Assembly (NCBI RefSeq): GCF_003095375.1
Contig: NZ_QEHR01000003.1
Coordinates: 310,001-374,000 of the forward strand
Reading direction: 5' to 3'
Length of the DNA stretch: 64,000 nt
Source of the DNA: Marixanthomonas spongiae
GTDB taxonomy: Bacteria; Bacteroidota; Bacteroidia; Flavobacteriales; Flavobacteriaceae
Shown: piece by piece, positions 18,233-26,286 of the stretch
How positions within the stretch are numbered: the first letter of the stretch is position 1
How the letters are laid out: each line of letters opens with the position of its first letter
The notes under the pieces: generated by a model
Database searches by the model: none
What the model was told of the DNA's origin: nothing
Seen by the model: the letters and a program-made list of their open reading frames with translations, nothing else
Made by a program: the position numbers and the translations under genes

Positions 18233-19477
18233 TTATTTTTCAAACTCCTTTAAAGTTTCCGTGATGATGGAAACACAATCCAGCAATTGTTCTTCGTTCA
18301 TGACCAGCGGTGGCGCAAAACGAATAATATTGCCGTGCGTTGGTTTGGCCAGCAAGCCATTGTCGCGAAGTTTCAGGCAGATGTTCCAAGCCGTATCGCT
18401 ATCTTCGGAATCGTTGATTACAATAGCGTTTAACAACCCTTTACCGCGTACCAAATTCACTATGGAACTGTTCCTGATGTAATTGTTCATTTCCCTTCGG
18501 AAAAGGTTTCCTAATTTTTCAGCGTTTTCGGCTAAATTTTCATCCTTTACTACACCCAAAGCTGCCATGGCCACGGCTGCAGCAACAGGATTTCCTCCAA
18601 AAGTAGAACCGTGGTTTCCGGGACGGATAACGTTCATCACTTCATCGTCTGCCAATACAGCTGAAACTGGATAAGCGCCGCCACTCAGGGCTTTACCCAA
18701 AATCAAGATGTCCGGTTTTACGTTTTCGTGATCTACGGCCAACAGTTTTCCGGTTCGGGCAATACCCGTTTGCACCTCGTCGGCAATAAACAGGACATTG
18801 TGTGCCTCACATAAGGCTTTTGCTTCTTTTAAATAGCCTTCAGAAGGTACATAAACCCCAGCTTCCCCTTGAATGGGCTCTACTAAAAACCCGGCAACAT
18901 TTTTATTGCTTTCCAATGCGTGTTTCAACGCTTCTAAATTGTCGTATTCAATTTTGGTGAACCCTTGAGTGTAAGGCCCAAAATGATTGCGCGCCACTTC
19001 GTCGTTGGAAAACGAAATAATGGTGGTGGTCCTTCCGTGGAAATTGTTGGTGCAAACGATGATTTCAGCTTCATTTTTCGAAATACCCTTTTTTTCATAG
19101 GCCCATTTCCTACAGATTTTCAAGGCGGTTTCAACTGCCTCGGCACCGGTATTCATAGGCAACAACTTATCGAAGTTGAAATATTCTGAAGCATACTTTT
19201 CATACTTCCCTAACATATCGTTATAAAAAGCACGGGAGGTAAGCGTCAAGGTCCTGGCCTGTTCGTCCATCGCCCCAACAATCTTCGGGTGGCAATGCCC
19301 TTGGTTTACCGCACTGTATGCTGACAGGAAATCGTAGTATTTTTCTCCTTCAACATCCCATACATAAACGCCTTCCCCTTTATTCAGTACAACGGGTAAC
19401 GGGTGGTAATTATGGGCACCATACTTGTTTTCCAAATCGATTGCATCTTGCGTAGCTTTTTTCTCTAAAACTGCCAT
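18233..19477 (-). CDS. rocD: Ornithine-oxo-acid transaminase
   Basis: A 414-residue PLP aminotransferase converting ornithine plus 2-oxoglutarate to glutamate semialdehyde plus glutamate in arginine/proline metabolism. Visible: [16 protein letters not shown] at the start, [47 protein letters not shown], and the PLP lysine in [16 protein letters not shown]. Length is normal for OAT. Monocistronic, with 292 bp of AT-rich upstream sequence (19478-19769) in which I see no clear element. Confidence 0.95.
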   Translation of the reverse strand: MAVLEKKATQDAIDLENKYGAHNYHPLPVVLNKGEGVYVWDVEGEKYYDFLSAYSAVNQGHCHPKIVGAMDEQARTLTLTSRAFYNDMLGKYEKYASEYFNFDKLLPMNTGAEAVETALKICRKWAYEKKGISKNEAEIIVCTNNFHGRTTTIISFSNDEVARNHFGPYTQGFTKIEYDNLEALKHALESNKNVAGFLVEPIQGEAGVYVPSEGYLKEAKALCEAHNVLFIADEVQTGIARTGKLLAVDHENVKPDILILGKALSGGAYPVSAVLADDEVMNVIRPGNHGSTFGGNPVAAAVAMAALGVVKDENLAENAEKLGNLFRREMNNYIRNSSIVNLVRGKGLLNAIVINDSEDSDTAWNICLKLRDNGLLAKPTHGNIIRFAPPLVMNEEQLLDCVSIITETLKEFEK

Positions 19478-19769
19478 TTTTTTGTATTTTTATCGTGTAA
19501 TTATATTGATTCCTGCTTTGTGGAGAGAAATCATCCATAAAACCGCAAGGTACTAATTATTCTATGTTTTTTGGGGTTTGAGGGTGTTATAAAAACGTTA
19601 TAAATACGGTTGGACCATTAGAAAAGACAGTGCACAATCTCCTCGCAAGATATTCTTATCATTTAACAAACTTTCAAGTTTAAATACTGTGGCATTGCAC
19701 CGCATTTTCCATCATTAAACAATGATATTTTAAATACTTTAAACGGAAACCTTCCAAATTTTCCATACC

Positions 19770-21056
19770 CTATTTTAAATTGAACCTTTTATACGCTTCT
19801 TTTTGCAATGCTTCCCGGTGATTGGGGTGCGCAATGGAAATCAATGCCTTGGCGCGTTGTTCCAGTCCTTTTCCAAAGAGGTTGACCACTCCGTATTCGG
19901 TTGCCACATAATGAACGTGTGCCCTGGTCGTGGTCACGCTGGCTCCTTCTTTTAAGAAAGGAGTGATTTTTGAAATCCCTTTATTGGTCACCGATGGCAT
20001 GGCGATAATGGGTTTTCCCCCGGGCGACAGCGAGGCCCCACGGATAAAATCCATTTGCCCGCCCACACCGGAATATTGGTACGTCCCAATGGAATCGGCA
20101 CACACCTGGCCAGTCAAGTCTATTTCAATAGCACTGTTTATGGCGGTCACTTTTGGGTTTCGGCGAATAATGGCCGTATCGTTGGTATAGCCTGCTTCTT
20201 TAAAATGCACTACGGGATTGTCGTCTATAAAATCGTAAAGTTTTTGAGTGCCCATCGCAAAGCAGGTAACGATCTTTCCAGTTTTTATCTCTTTATCTTC
20301 TCCCGTGATCACGCCTTTTTCAACCAATGGCAAAATACCATCGCTGAACATTTCGGTATGGATGCCCAAGCGTTTGTGATGGGACAAGTTGTTCAACACG
20401 GCATTGGGAATGTTGCCGATGCCCATTTGCAGGGTGGCGCCATCTTCTACCAAAGCTGCCACATTTTTACCAATGGTGGCTTCAATTTCGGTGGGGGTGC
20501 CTATTTCCGAAGCATGGATAGGTTCATCCACCTCAACGGCGACATTGATGTTATTGACATGTATAATGCCGTCACCGTGGGTTCTGGGTACTTTTGGGTT
20601 TACCTGGGCCACTACTTTTTTGGCCGTTAAAATAGCGGGCAAGGTAATATCCACAGATGCGCCCAACGAGCAATAGCCATGTCTATCGGGTGGGGACACT
20701 TGAATAAAAGCTACATCCAGCGGTAAAATATTGCGACGGAAAAACCAATGAATTTCACTTAAAAATACCGGCACATAGTCCCCGTATTGCGTATGCACGC
20801 CTTTGCGCACATTGCTGCCTACAAAAAACGTGTTTAACCGGAAAGCCTCGTTATAAGGGGCTTCTAAGTATTTTGCTTCGCCATGGGTGTGTATTTGAAC
20901 AATTTCAACGTTCTTTAATTCTGAATGACGTTCACAGAGGCTGTCAATCAACACATTGGGCGTCATCGCGGCACCTTGAAAAAATACGCGATCTCCAGAT
21001 TGTACAGTGGAAACTGCTTCTTGGGCCGAAACTATCTTTAATTTATCTTGGTTCAT
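19770..21056 (-). CDS. Acetyl-CoA hydrolase/transferase family protein (4-hydroxybutyrate CoA-transferase-like)
   Basis: A 428-residue class I CoA-transferase-like enzyme that moves CoA between short acyl groups or hydrolyses acetyl-CoA. Visible: FFQGAAMTPNVLIDSL, VSPPDRHGYCSLGASVDIT, the active-site glutamate region ASEIGTPTE, GIGNIPNAVL, YSGVGGQMDFIRGA and THVHYVATEYGVVNLFGKG-type C-terminus. Its promoter carries box TGATTTATGTCA at 21110-21121 with the element GAACTTTG at the standard spacing, giving a leader of about 17 nt. This suggests induction at low oxygen, perhaps feeding acetate or hydroxybutyrate conversion with the ADP-forming acetyl-CoA synthetase encoded nearby. Confidence 0.9.
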   Translation of the reverse strand: MNQDKLKIVSAQEAVSTVQSGDRVFFQGAAMTPNVLIDSLCERHSELKNVEIVQIHTHGEAKYLEAPYNEAFRLNTFFVGSNVRKGVHTQYGDYVPVFLSEIHWFFRRNILPLDVAFIQVSPPDRHGYCSLGASVDITLPAILTAKKVVAQVNPKVPRTHGDGIIHVNNINVAVEVDEPIHASEIGTPTEIEATIGKNVAALVEDGATLQMGIGNIPNAVLNNLSHHKRLGIHTEMFSDGILPLVEKGVITGEDKEIKTGKIVTCFAMGTQKLYDFIDDNPVVHFKEAGYTNDTAIIRRNPKVTAINSAIEIDLTGQVCADSIGTYQYSGVGGQMDFIRGASLSPGGKPIIAMPSVTNKGISKITPFLKEGASVTTTRAHVHYVATEYGVVNLFGKGLEQRAKALISIAHPNHREALQKEAYKRFNLK

Positions 21057-21109
21057 TGGTTCTTTTTTTTTGGAATCACAAAGTTCTAAAACCTTTCGAT
21101 TTTCAGGTA

Positions 21110-21121
21110 TGATTTATGTCA
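21110..21121. promoter_or_regulatory. CRP/FNR-type box 1 (CoA hydrolase / membrane protein)
   Basis: TGATTTATGTCA inside the longer palindrome TATGATTTATGTCATA (21108-21123). For the leftward gene the element GAACTTTG (21079-21086) is exactly 29.5 bp from the box centre. For the rightward gene a perfect TACCTTTG lies at 21139-21146. One box between divergent genes could control both. Confidence 0.65.
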
Positions 21122-21175
21122 TACTGAAAAATCATCGGTACCTTTGTGCTTGAAATTCGATTTTTCTGAAAAATA

Positions 21176-22387
21176 GTGATTTCTTTTAAAAAACACATAC
21201 GCATTGCCTTGGGATATTTTATGTTGATCGCCATAATGGGCGTCGCACTCAGGCTATTTGCAGTGATCGACTTGCCCATTACTTATCGCTATATGGTGCA
21301 TACCCACTCGCACATCGCTTTATTGGGCTGGGTGTATGTAGGGTTGACCACCATTTTGTACTTTTTGTACCTTAAGAAAAGTGGCATTTCAAAAAAATAT
21401 ACCGCACTTTTTTGGGCCACGCAGATCACTATCGTTGGCATGATGTTTTCGTTTCCCTTTACCGGTTATGCGTTATTTTCCATTACCTTTTCCACTCTAT
21501 TTTTGATTGCAACGTACGTATTCGCTTTCTATTTTCTGAAACATACGCCCAACGACTTAAAAACACTCCAATCGTATAAATTGATACGGGTTGCAGTTTG
21601 GTACATGGTACTCTCGAGCATTGGCCCATGGGCGGTGGGCGGTATTATGGCCATCTTGGGCAACACCTCGCCCTGGTATCACAACGCAATCTATTTTTAC
21701 CTGCATTTTCAATACAACGGCTGGTTTTTGGTTGCGTTATGCGGAATTTTATTTCGGATTTTTGAACATTACAACATCTCCGTTCCGAAGAAAAGCTTCA
21801 AGCGGTTTTATTACCTATTGAACGTTGGTGTGCTATTGACATTTTTCATTTCCATTTTATGGATGCAACCGCATGGGCTGTTTTACGCACTTGCAATAGC
21901 CGGAAGCGTTATGCAAATAGGTGCGTTTTCCATGCTTTTCCGGAAAATTTTGTGGGAACGCTTTACATTGGGCAATAACCTATCCAGATTAACAGTATCC
22001 TTGTTGAAATTTGCCGGGTTTTGCCTCGCTGTTAAATTAACGGCACAATTAATGGGCTCTTTCCCTGAAACGGCCGAACTTATCTCTGGAACCACCGATT
22101 ACGTGATTAGCTACCTCCACTGGGTATTTTTAGGATTGGTAAGCGTAGCTTTGTTGTCTTTTCTGCATCATTTTAAATGGATTGCCTTGCCAAGGGTTGC
22201 ATTGGCAATCTACATTGCGGGTTTTGCCCTTACCGAATTCCTTATTTTTTACCGCGGCAGTATGAGTGCATTCAATTTGCCAGCTTTGCCCGAAATTTCC
22301 TTTTGGCTATCCTTAGCAAGCGTTTTGCTGCTTGTTGCTGTTGGTTGGCTTTTTGCTGTTCAATTTAAAAAACACAAATACCATTAA
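21176..22387 (+). CDS. Orphan multi-pass membrane protein, heme-copper-oxidase-like
   Basis: A 403-residue protein with about twelve transmembrane helices and a GTG start at 21176 (MISFKKHIRIALGYFMLIAI). The histidine motifs VHTHSHIALLGWVYVGL (residues about 41-57) and WYHNAIYFYLHFQYNGWFLV (about 164-183) recall heme-binding helices of CcoN, NorB and NnrS families. However, the HH CuB pair of a real oxidase is not visible. It may bind heme or act in NO/O2 metabolism. It shares an intergenic CRP/FNR box with the divergent CoA hydrolase. Its end overlaps the convergent thioredoxin-like gene by 4 bp. Function unknown. Confidence 0.7.
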   Translation: MISFKKHIRIALGYFMLIAIMGVALRLFAVIDLPITYRYMVHTHSHIALLGWVYVGLTTILYFLYLKKSGISKKYTALFWATQITIVGMMFSFPFTGYALFSITFSTLFLIATYVFAFYFLKHTPNDLKTLQSYKLIRVAVWYMVLSSIGPWAVGGIMAILGNTSPWYHNAIYFYLHFQYNGWFLVALCGILFRIFEHYNISVPKKSFKRFYYLLNVGVLLTFFISILWMQPHGLFYALAIAGSVMQIGAFSMLFRKILWERFTLGNNLSRLTVSLLKFAGFCLAVKLTAQLMGSFPETAELISGTTDYVISYLHWVFLGLVSVALLSFLHHFKWIALPRVALAIYIAGFALTEFLIFYRGSMSAFNLPALPEISFWLSLASVLLLVAVGWLFAVQFKKHKYH

Positions 22388-23019
22388 ACCGTTTCTTTTT
22401 CAGGACACAGTTTTTTGGCAATCTTCGCCAGTTCGCTTATTATACTTTTACCTTTTTCTTTATTGTACCAAACCTGCAATTCTTTTTTAAAGTCATCGTC
22501 CAGTTGCCCGTGCTCGGTTTTATAGTCAGTTACCAGCTTGGTAGCGGCTTGTGAACGGGGTCCCCAGTGTGCAAGTACCTCAGGGCTGTCGTTAAGTACG
22601 ATTAATTTTGGAATGCTTCTGGAGCCATTGGTAAGAAAAAGGTCCATTAATTCGGGGTGCTCATCACGCAACACGACTTTTAAATTTATTTTATCTGAAA
22701 GACTAGCCAGTTTGTTCAAATAAGGAAGGGTTTGCGCGGCATCGCCACACCAGGGTTCACTAATTACCAACCATGTTTGGTTTTCACAGGTTTCTTTAAA
22801 AGGTTGCTGAAATGTCTCTGGAATAAAACCGGTTTTGTCCAGACGTTTGCTTCGGCTGAAGTTTAACTTGGTATAAGTCACTTTTTCTTGCCATTCCTCA
22901 GGAGTGATATCGGTAGGTTTCCCGGTAGTTCTCCCTTCTGAAACCAATTGCTTGAACAACAGGTTGTATTCGTTGTAAGACATACCAGATACTATGGCGT
23001 TTTTTAAGACTTCTTTCAT
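22384..23019 (-). CDS. Thioredoxin-like protein
   Basis: A 211-residue protein with a thioredoxin fold near residues 85-165: WLVISEPWCGDAAQTLPYLN, then IPKLIVLND with the cis-proline. The CxxC is reduced to C-G-D-A, so only the first cysteine remains; it cannot be a normal disulfide reductase but might act by a single thiol. Start at 23019 overlaps the nadB stop by 4 bp, so it is translated with nadA-nadB. This family is common in Bacteroidota and uncharacterised. Confidence 0.85.
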   Translation of the reverse strand: MKEVLKNAIVSGMSYNEYNLLFKQLVSEGRTTGKPTDITPEEWQEKVTYTKLNFSRSKRLDKTGFIPETFQQPFKETCENQTWLVISEPWCGDAAQTLPYLNKLASLSDKINLKVVLRDEHPELMDLFLTNGSRSIPKLIVLNDSPEVLAHWGPRSQAATKLVTDYKTEHGQLDDDFKKELQVWYNKEKGKSIISELAKIAKKLCPEKETV

Positions 23020-24590
23020 ATCAATTCTTTTTTAATATTGTTTTCTAATTGAGCGTTATAATAACCGCCCTTGTTTTCTTTTCTCAATAAGGATTGCCCA
23101 ACAATTAATCGTGCAACGGTCAACATATTCCTATATTCGCAAAGACCAGTACTTATGGTATTAAAAGTATAAGCAATTTCAACTTCTTCTGCTAACTGAT
23201 CGAGTTGTTTTTTTGCTTTCTGTAATTCAGCATCCGTACGAACAATACCGGCATTATTGGACATTAGTTCTTGTATTCTTTGAGGTTCCGGATGGAACTC
23301 GCGACCATTGGCCGTCATCACCTGTTCTTTCTCAATAATCGCTTCAAAAGAAATAAATTGTTTAATATTTGGCAATGAATTTGCATGGTAATCAAAAATA
23401 CTGTGGGCAAATACCAGGGCTTCCAGAAGCGAGTTTGACGCCAACCTATTGGCACCGTGCAGTCCTGTAAAGGAGCATTCCCCGCAGGCAAACAGGTTTT
23501 TAATGCTGGTCTGCCCAAAAGCATCGACCTCAATCCCACCGCAAAGGTAATGTGCAGCTGGCACCACAGGAACCCAGTCTTTTGCAATATCGAAACCACT
23601 TTTCAGGCAGGTATTGTAAATGTTTGGGAATTTTGTTTTGAAATGTTTCGCAGCTAAGTGCGTGGCGTCCAAATAAACACAAGCATCACCGTGTTTGAGC
23701 ATTTCTGAATGAATGGCCCGCGAAACGATATCCCGGGAAGCGAGTTCGCCCCTACCGTCGTAATCGAGCATGAAGCGCTCTCCTTTTGCGTTTCGTAAAA
23801 AGGCACCAAATCCACGGACCGCTTCCGAAATCAAAAAAGAGGTTCCTTTGTCTTTTCCGTGCAAGGCCGTAGGATGAAATTGAATGAATTCCATACCGCT
23901 AACTTTTGCTTTGGCACGATGCGCCATTGCTATCCCATCGCCTGTTGCGGTATCGGGGTTTGTGGTGTGGGCGTAAACCTGTCCCACACCACCGGTCGCG
24001 AGGGTTGTCGTTTCAGCTTCAAGAGCAAGCAGGGTTCCAGTTATTTGGTTCAATAAATAGGCACCACGGCAAACAGATGTGTTTTCAGCAGTGCTGTTTT
24101 GAAGGTTTTGAACCATCAAATCGACTGCGAAAAAATTAGTCAATAGCTCGATATTTTTTAACCGGTGAACTTGTACGGTCAAGGCGCGTAGAATTTCACG
24201 CCCGGTGGTATCTTTGTGGTGAACGACCCTGTTTTCGGAATGTCCCCCTTCCCTATTCAGCAACGGGCTCTGTTGCGTGTCCATATCAAACTGGGCGCCC
24301 CATTGCATAAGTTCTCGTAATCTTTTCGGTCCTTCGGTGATAACTTTTTCTACTATTTCGGGCTTGCACAGGCCATCGCCTGCCCTTAATGTATCGTCAA
24401 TATGTTTTTGAAAGCAGTCCTCTTGTTCATTTAAAACAGCCGCAATGCCACCTTGGGCATAACCGGTATTAGATTGACCGGCTTTTGTGGCGATCGAAAT
24501 TGTCTTTTTAGGGAACCGCTCTGCCAACTTTATCGCCAAGGTCAAGCCTGCAATTCCCGAACCGATAATAAGGAAGTTGGTCTTTTTCAT
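23016..24590 (-). CDS. nadB: L-aspartate oxidase
   Basis: A 524-residue flavoenzyme oxidising L-aspartate to iminoaspartate, the first step of NAD synthesis, with O2 or fumarate as acceptor. Visible: FAD-binding LIIGSGIAGLTLAIKL, SNTGYAQGGIAAV, HTTGREILRAL-like segment, MEFIQFHPTAL, and ACGECSFTGLHGANRLASNSLLE with the succinate dehydrogenase-like arginine region. The gene begins 1 bp after nadA stops; the pair delivers quinolinate. Because it can use fumarate, it works without oxygen, in line with its apparent low-oxygen promoter upstream of nadA. Confidence 0.95.
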   Translation of the reverse strand: MKKTNFLIIGSGIAGLTLAIKLAERFPKKTISIATKAGQSNTGYAQGGIAAVLNEQEDCFQKHIDDTLRAGDGLCKPEIVEKVITEGPKRLRELMQWGAQFDMDTQQSPLLNREGGHSENRVVHHKDTTGREILRALTVQVHRLKNIELLTNFFAVDLMVQNLQNSTAENTSVCRGAYLLNQITGTLLALEAETTTLATGGVGQVYAHTTNPDTATGDGIAMAHRAKAKVSGMEFIQFHPTALHGKDKGTSFLISEAVRGFGAFLRNAKGERFMLDYDGRGELASRDIVSRAIHSEMLKHGDACVYLDATHLAAKHFKTKFPNIYNTCLKSGFDIAKDWVPVVPAAHYLCGGIEVDAFGQTSIKNLFACGECSFTGLHGANRLASNSLLEALVFAHSIFDYHANSLPNIKQFISFEAIIEKEQVMTANGREFHPEPQRIQELMSNNAGIVRTDAELQKAKKQLDQLAEEVEIAYTFNTISTGLCEYRNMLTVARLIVGQSLLRKENKGGYYNAQLENNIKKELI

Positions 24591-24591
24591 A

Positions 24592-25518
24592 TTATTTTGA
24601 AAGTTTAAGCATTCGCTCTATGGGCAAGATGGCCTTTTCTCTTATGGTTTCAGAAACTTCTATTTGTGGGGTCTCGTTTAACAGACAGTTATACAGTTTT
24701 TGTAGCGTATTCATTTTCATGAACGCACATTCGCTACAAGCACAGGTATTATCTTCTTCGGCAGGAGCCGGTATCAATACGGTTTGCGGAACCTGCTCTT
24801 GCATTTTATGGAGGATTCCCGCTTCGGTGGCAACGATAAATTTTTCTGAAGGGTTCTTTTTTACAAAATCGATCATTCCGGCTGTGGACCCCACATAATT
24901 GGCGGTTTCCAATATATGTGATTCCGATTCTGGATGGGCAATGATTTTAGAACCTGGATGTTGTTGGTACAATTTCAAAAGCTTATCAAAAGAAAAGGCT
25001 TCGTGCACGATACAGGAACCGTCCCATAGAAGTAAATCCCTTCCTGTTTTTTTCTGAATGTATTTTCCTAAATTCTTATCGGGCGCAAAAATAATTGGCA
25101 CCTCTTTTGGAATGGAGTTGACAATCAATTCGGCATTGGAAGATGTACAGACCAAATCGCTCATGGCTTTTATTTCTGCCGAACAGTTGATGTAGGTTAT
25201 CACCACGTGATTGGGGTTTGCATCGATTAATTTTTTAAATGCTTCCGGTGGACACGAGTCTGCCAAAGAGCAGCCCGCCATTAAATCGGGCAGCAATACT
25301 TTTTTATTGGGGTTCAATATTTTTGCGGTTTCGGCCATAAAATGAACGCCGGCAAAGACAATCATTTCGGCATCGGTTTCGGCCGCCCGTTGCGAAAGCC
25401 CTAAGCTATCGCCTACATAATCGGCAACTTCCTGTATTTCGGGCACTTGATAGTAATGGGCTAAAACCACGGCATGCTTTTTCTTTTTTAAATACGTGAT
25501 TTCTTTTGCTAAATCCAT
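24592..25518 (-). CDS. nadA: Quinolinate synthase A
   Basis: A 308-residue [4Fe-4S] enzyme condensing iminoaspartate with dihydroxyacetone phosphate. It has the three cluster-cysteine regions ([25 protein letters not shown], and [12 protein letters not shown]) and motifs [20 protein letters not shown] and [20 protein letters not shown]. Length is normal for the short form. It heads the operon nadA-nadB-thioredoxin-like. The promoter region 25594-25657 carries a CRP/FNR box and an AAGAC-N6-GTCTT palindrome arranged exactly as in the nos promoter. Confidence 0.96.
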   Translation of the reverse strand: MDLAKEITYLKKKKHAVVLAHYYQVPEIQEVADYVGDSLGLSQRAAETDAEMIVFAGVHFMAETAKILNPNKKVLLPDLMAGCSLADSCPPEAFKKLIDANPNHVVITYINCSAEIKAMSDLVCTSSNAELIVNSIPKEVPIIFAPDKNLGKYIQKKTGRDLLLWDGSCIVHEAFSFDKLLKLYQQHPGSKIIAHPESESHILETANYVGSTAGMIDFVKKNPSEKFIVATEAGILHKMQEQVPQTVLIPAPAEEDNTCACSECAFMKMNTLQKLYNCLLNETPQIEVSETIREKAILPIERMLKLSK

Positions 25519-25593
25519 AGTGTATAAAATTTCCTATTTACGTTTTAACAACTGCAATAGCGATATTATAACGGGTTGGTGGAAAATTTGGCG

Positions 25594-25601
25594 TAAAGGT
25601 A
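25594..25601 (-). promoter_or_regulatory. Candidate -7 element of nadA
   Basis: TACCTTTA on the minus strand, 7 of 8 match to TAnnTTTG, 29.5 bp from the centre of box 2. The predicted leader to the nadA ATG is about 70 nt. Confidence 0.5.
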
Positions 25602-25624
25602 CACGAAGCAGGCGGGGTTAAATA

Positions 25625-25636
25625 TGACATTTGTCA
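25625..25636. promoter_or_regulatory. CRP/FNR-type box 2 (nadA)
   Basis: TGACATTTGTCA, a perfect TGAC-N4-GTCA palindrome. It lies 19 bp (centre to centre) from the Rrf2-type palindrome at 25642-25657 and 29.5 bp from the nadA element. Confidence 0.65.
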
Positions 25637-25641
25637 ATTTT

Positions 25642-25657
25642 AAGACCAAATAGTCTT
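25642..25657. promoter_or_regulatory. Candidate Rrf2 operator, strong palindrome
   Basis: AAGACCAAATAGTCTT, with arms AAGAC/GTCTT. The same palindrome lies upstream of the nos operon at 35941-35956 with the same 19-bp distance to a CRP/FNR box. Confidence 0.5.
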
Positions 25658-25714
25658 TAATAGGCCATTTAAGCAATAATAAAACATGCTATTTTATGAA
25701 ATAAATTAAAATAA

Positions 25715-25730
25715 AAGACTAAATTATCTT
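25715..25730. promoter_or_regulatory. Candidate Rrf2 autoregulatory site (imperfect)
   Basis: AAGACTAAATTATCTT ends 5 bp before the perfect TATCTTTG element of the second Rrf2 gene, a position where binding would block RNA polymerase. It matches the site at 4391-4406 at 14 of 16 positions. Confidence 0.4.
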
Positions 25731-25735
25731 TTTTG

Positions 25736-25743
25736 TATCTTTG
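25736..25743 (+). promoter_or_regulatory. Promoter -7 element of the second Rrf2 gene
   Basis: TATCTTTG, a perfect TAnnTTTG match, 11-18 bp before the ATG at 25754; the transcript would have a very short leader. Confidence 0.55.
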
Positions 25744-25753
25744 AAAATAAAAA

Positions 25754-26209
25754 ATGCTATCCAACGCCGCTCAATACGCCATCCGTTCTATTTTATATTT
25801 AGCCCTTTACAGTAGTGCGACCCAACGGATACGGACAAAAAAAATATCGCAGGACCTAGAAGTGCCCCAGCCTTTTCTGGCCAAGCTCTTACAACGGTTG
25901 GGCGGTGCCGATTTGGTTTCGTCTTCAAAAGGGCCTAACGGAGGTTTCTATTTAAATAAAACCAACCGCAACAAAACAGTCTGGGATATTATTGTGACCG
26001 TTGATGGTACCGAAAAATTCAACCAATGTTTTTTAGGGTTGCATACCTGCAGCGATAACAACCCCTGCCCTGTTCATTTTAATGTTTCCCCGTTTAAACA
26101 AATCATTAAAAAAGACTTCAAAGGCAAGACCATAGCACAATTTTCGGAAGAGATCAAAAAAAGAGGAACCGTGCTTTCCCTAAAAGATTTTGATGCGTTG
26201 CACAAATAG
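25754..26209 (+). CDS. Rrf2 family Fe-S transcriptional regulator (second copy)
   Basis: A 151-residue regulator starting MLSNAAQYAIRSILYLALYS. The HTH (KKISQDLEVPQPFLAKLLQR) and wing (SSSKGPNGGFYL) are typical of Rrf2. Cysteines in CFLGLHTCSDNNPCPVH have the same C-x6-C-x5-C spacing as the other Rrf2 protein in this window, so both probably bind an Fe-S cluster and may be paralogs that read related operators. It is divergent from nadA and 77 bp upstream of the acetyl-CoA synthetase gene, likely one transcript with it. Confidence 0.9.
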   Translation: MLSNAAQYAIRSILYLALYSSATQRIRTKKISQDLEVPQPFLAKLLQRLGGADLVSSSKGPNGGFYLNKTNRNKTVWDIIVTVDGTEKFNQCFLGLHTCSDNNPCPVHFNVSPFKQIIKKDFKGKTIAQFSEEIKKRGTVLSLKDFDALHK

Positions 26210-26286
26210 AGATTTCAATTTTAGTTTATAAAAAACAATATTAAAACAAAACGAGCACCCTATTTTTTTATCTTCAAAAAACAACC

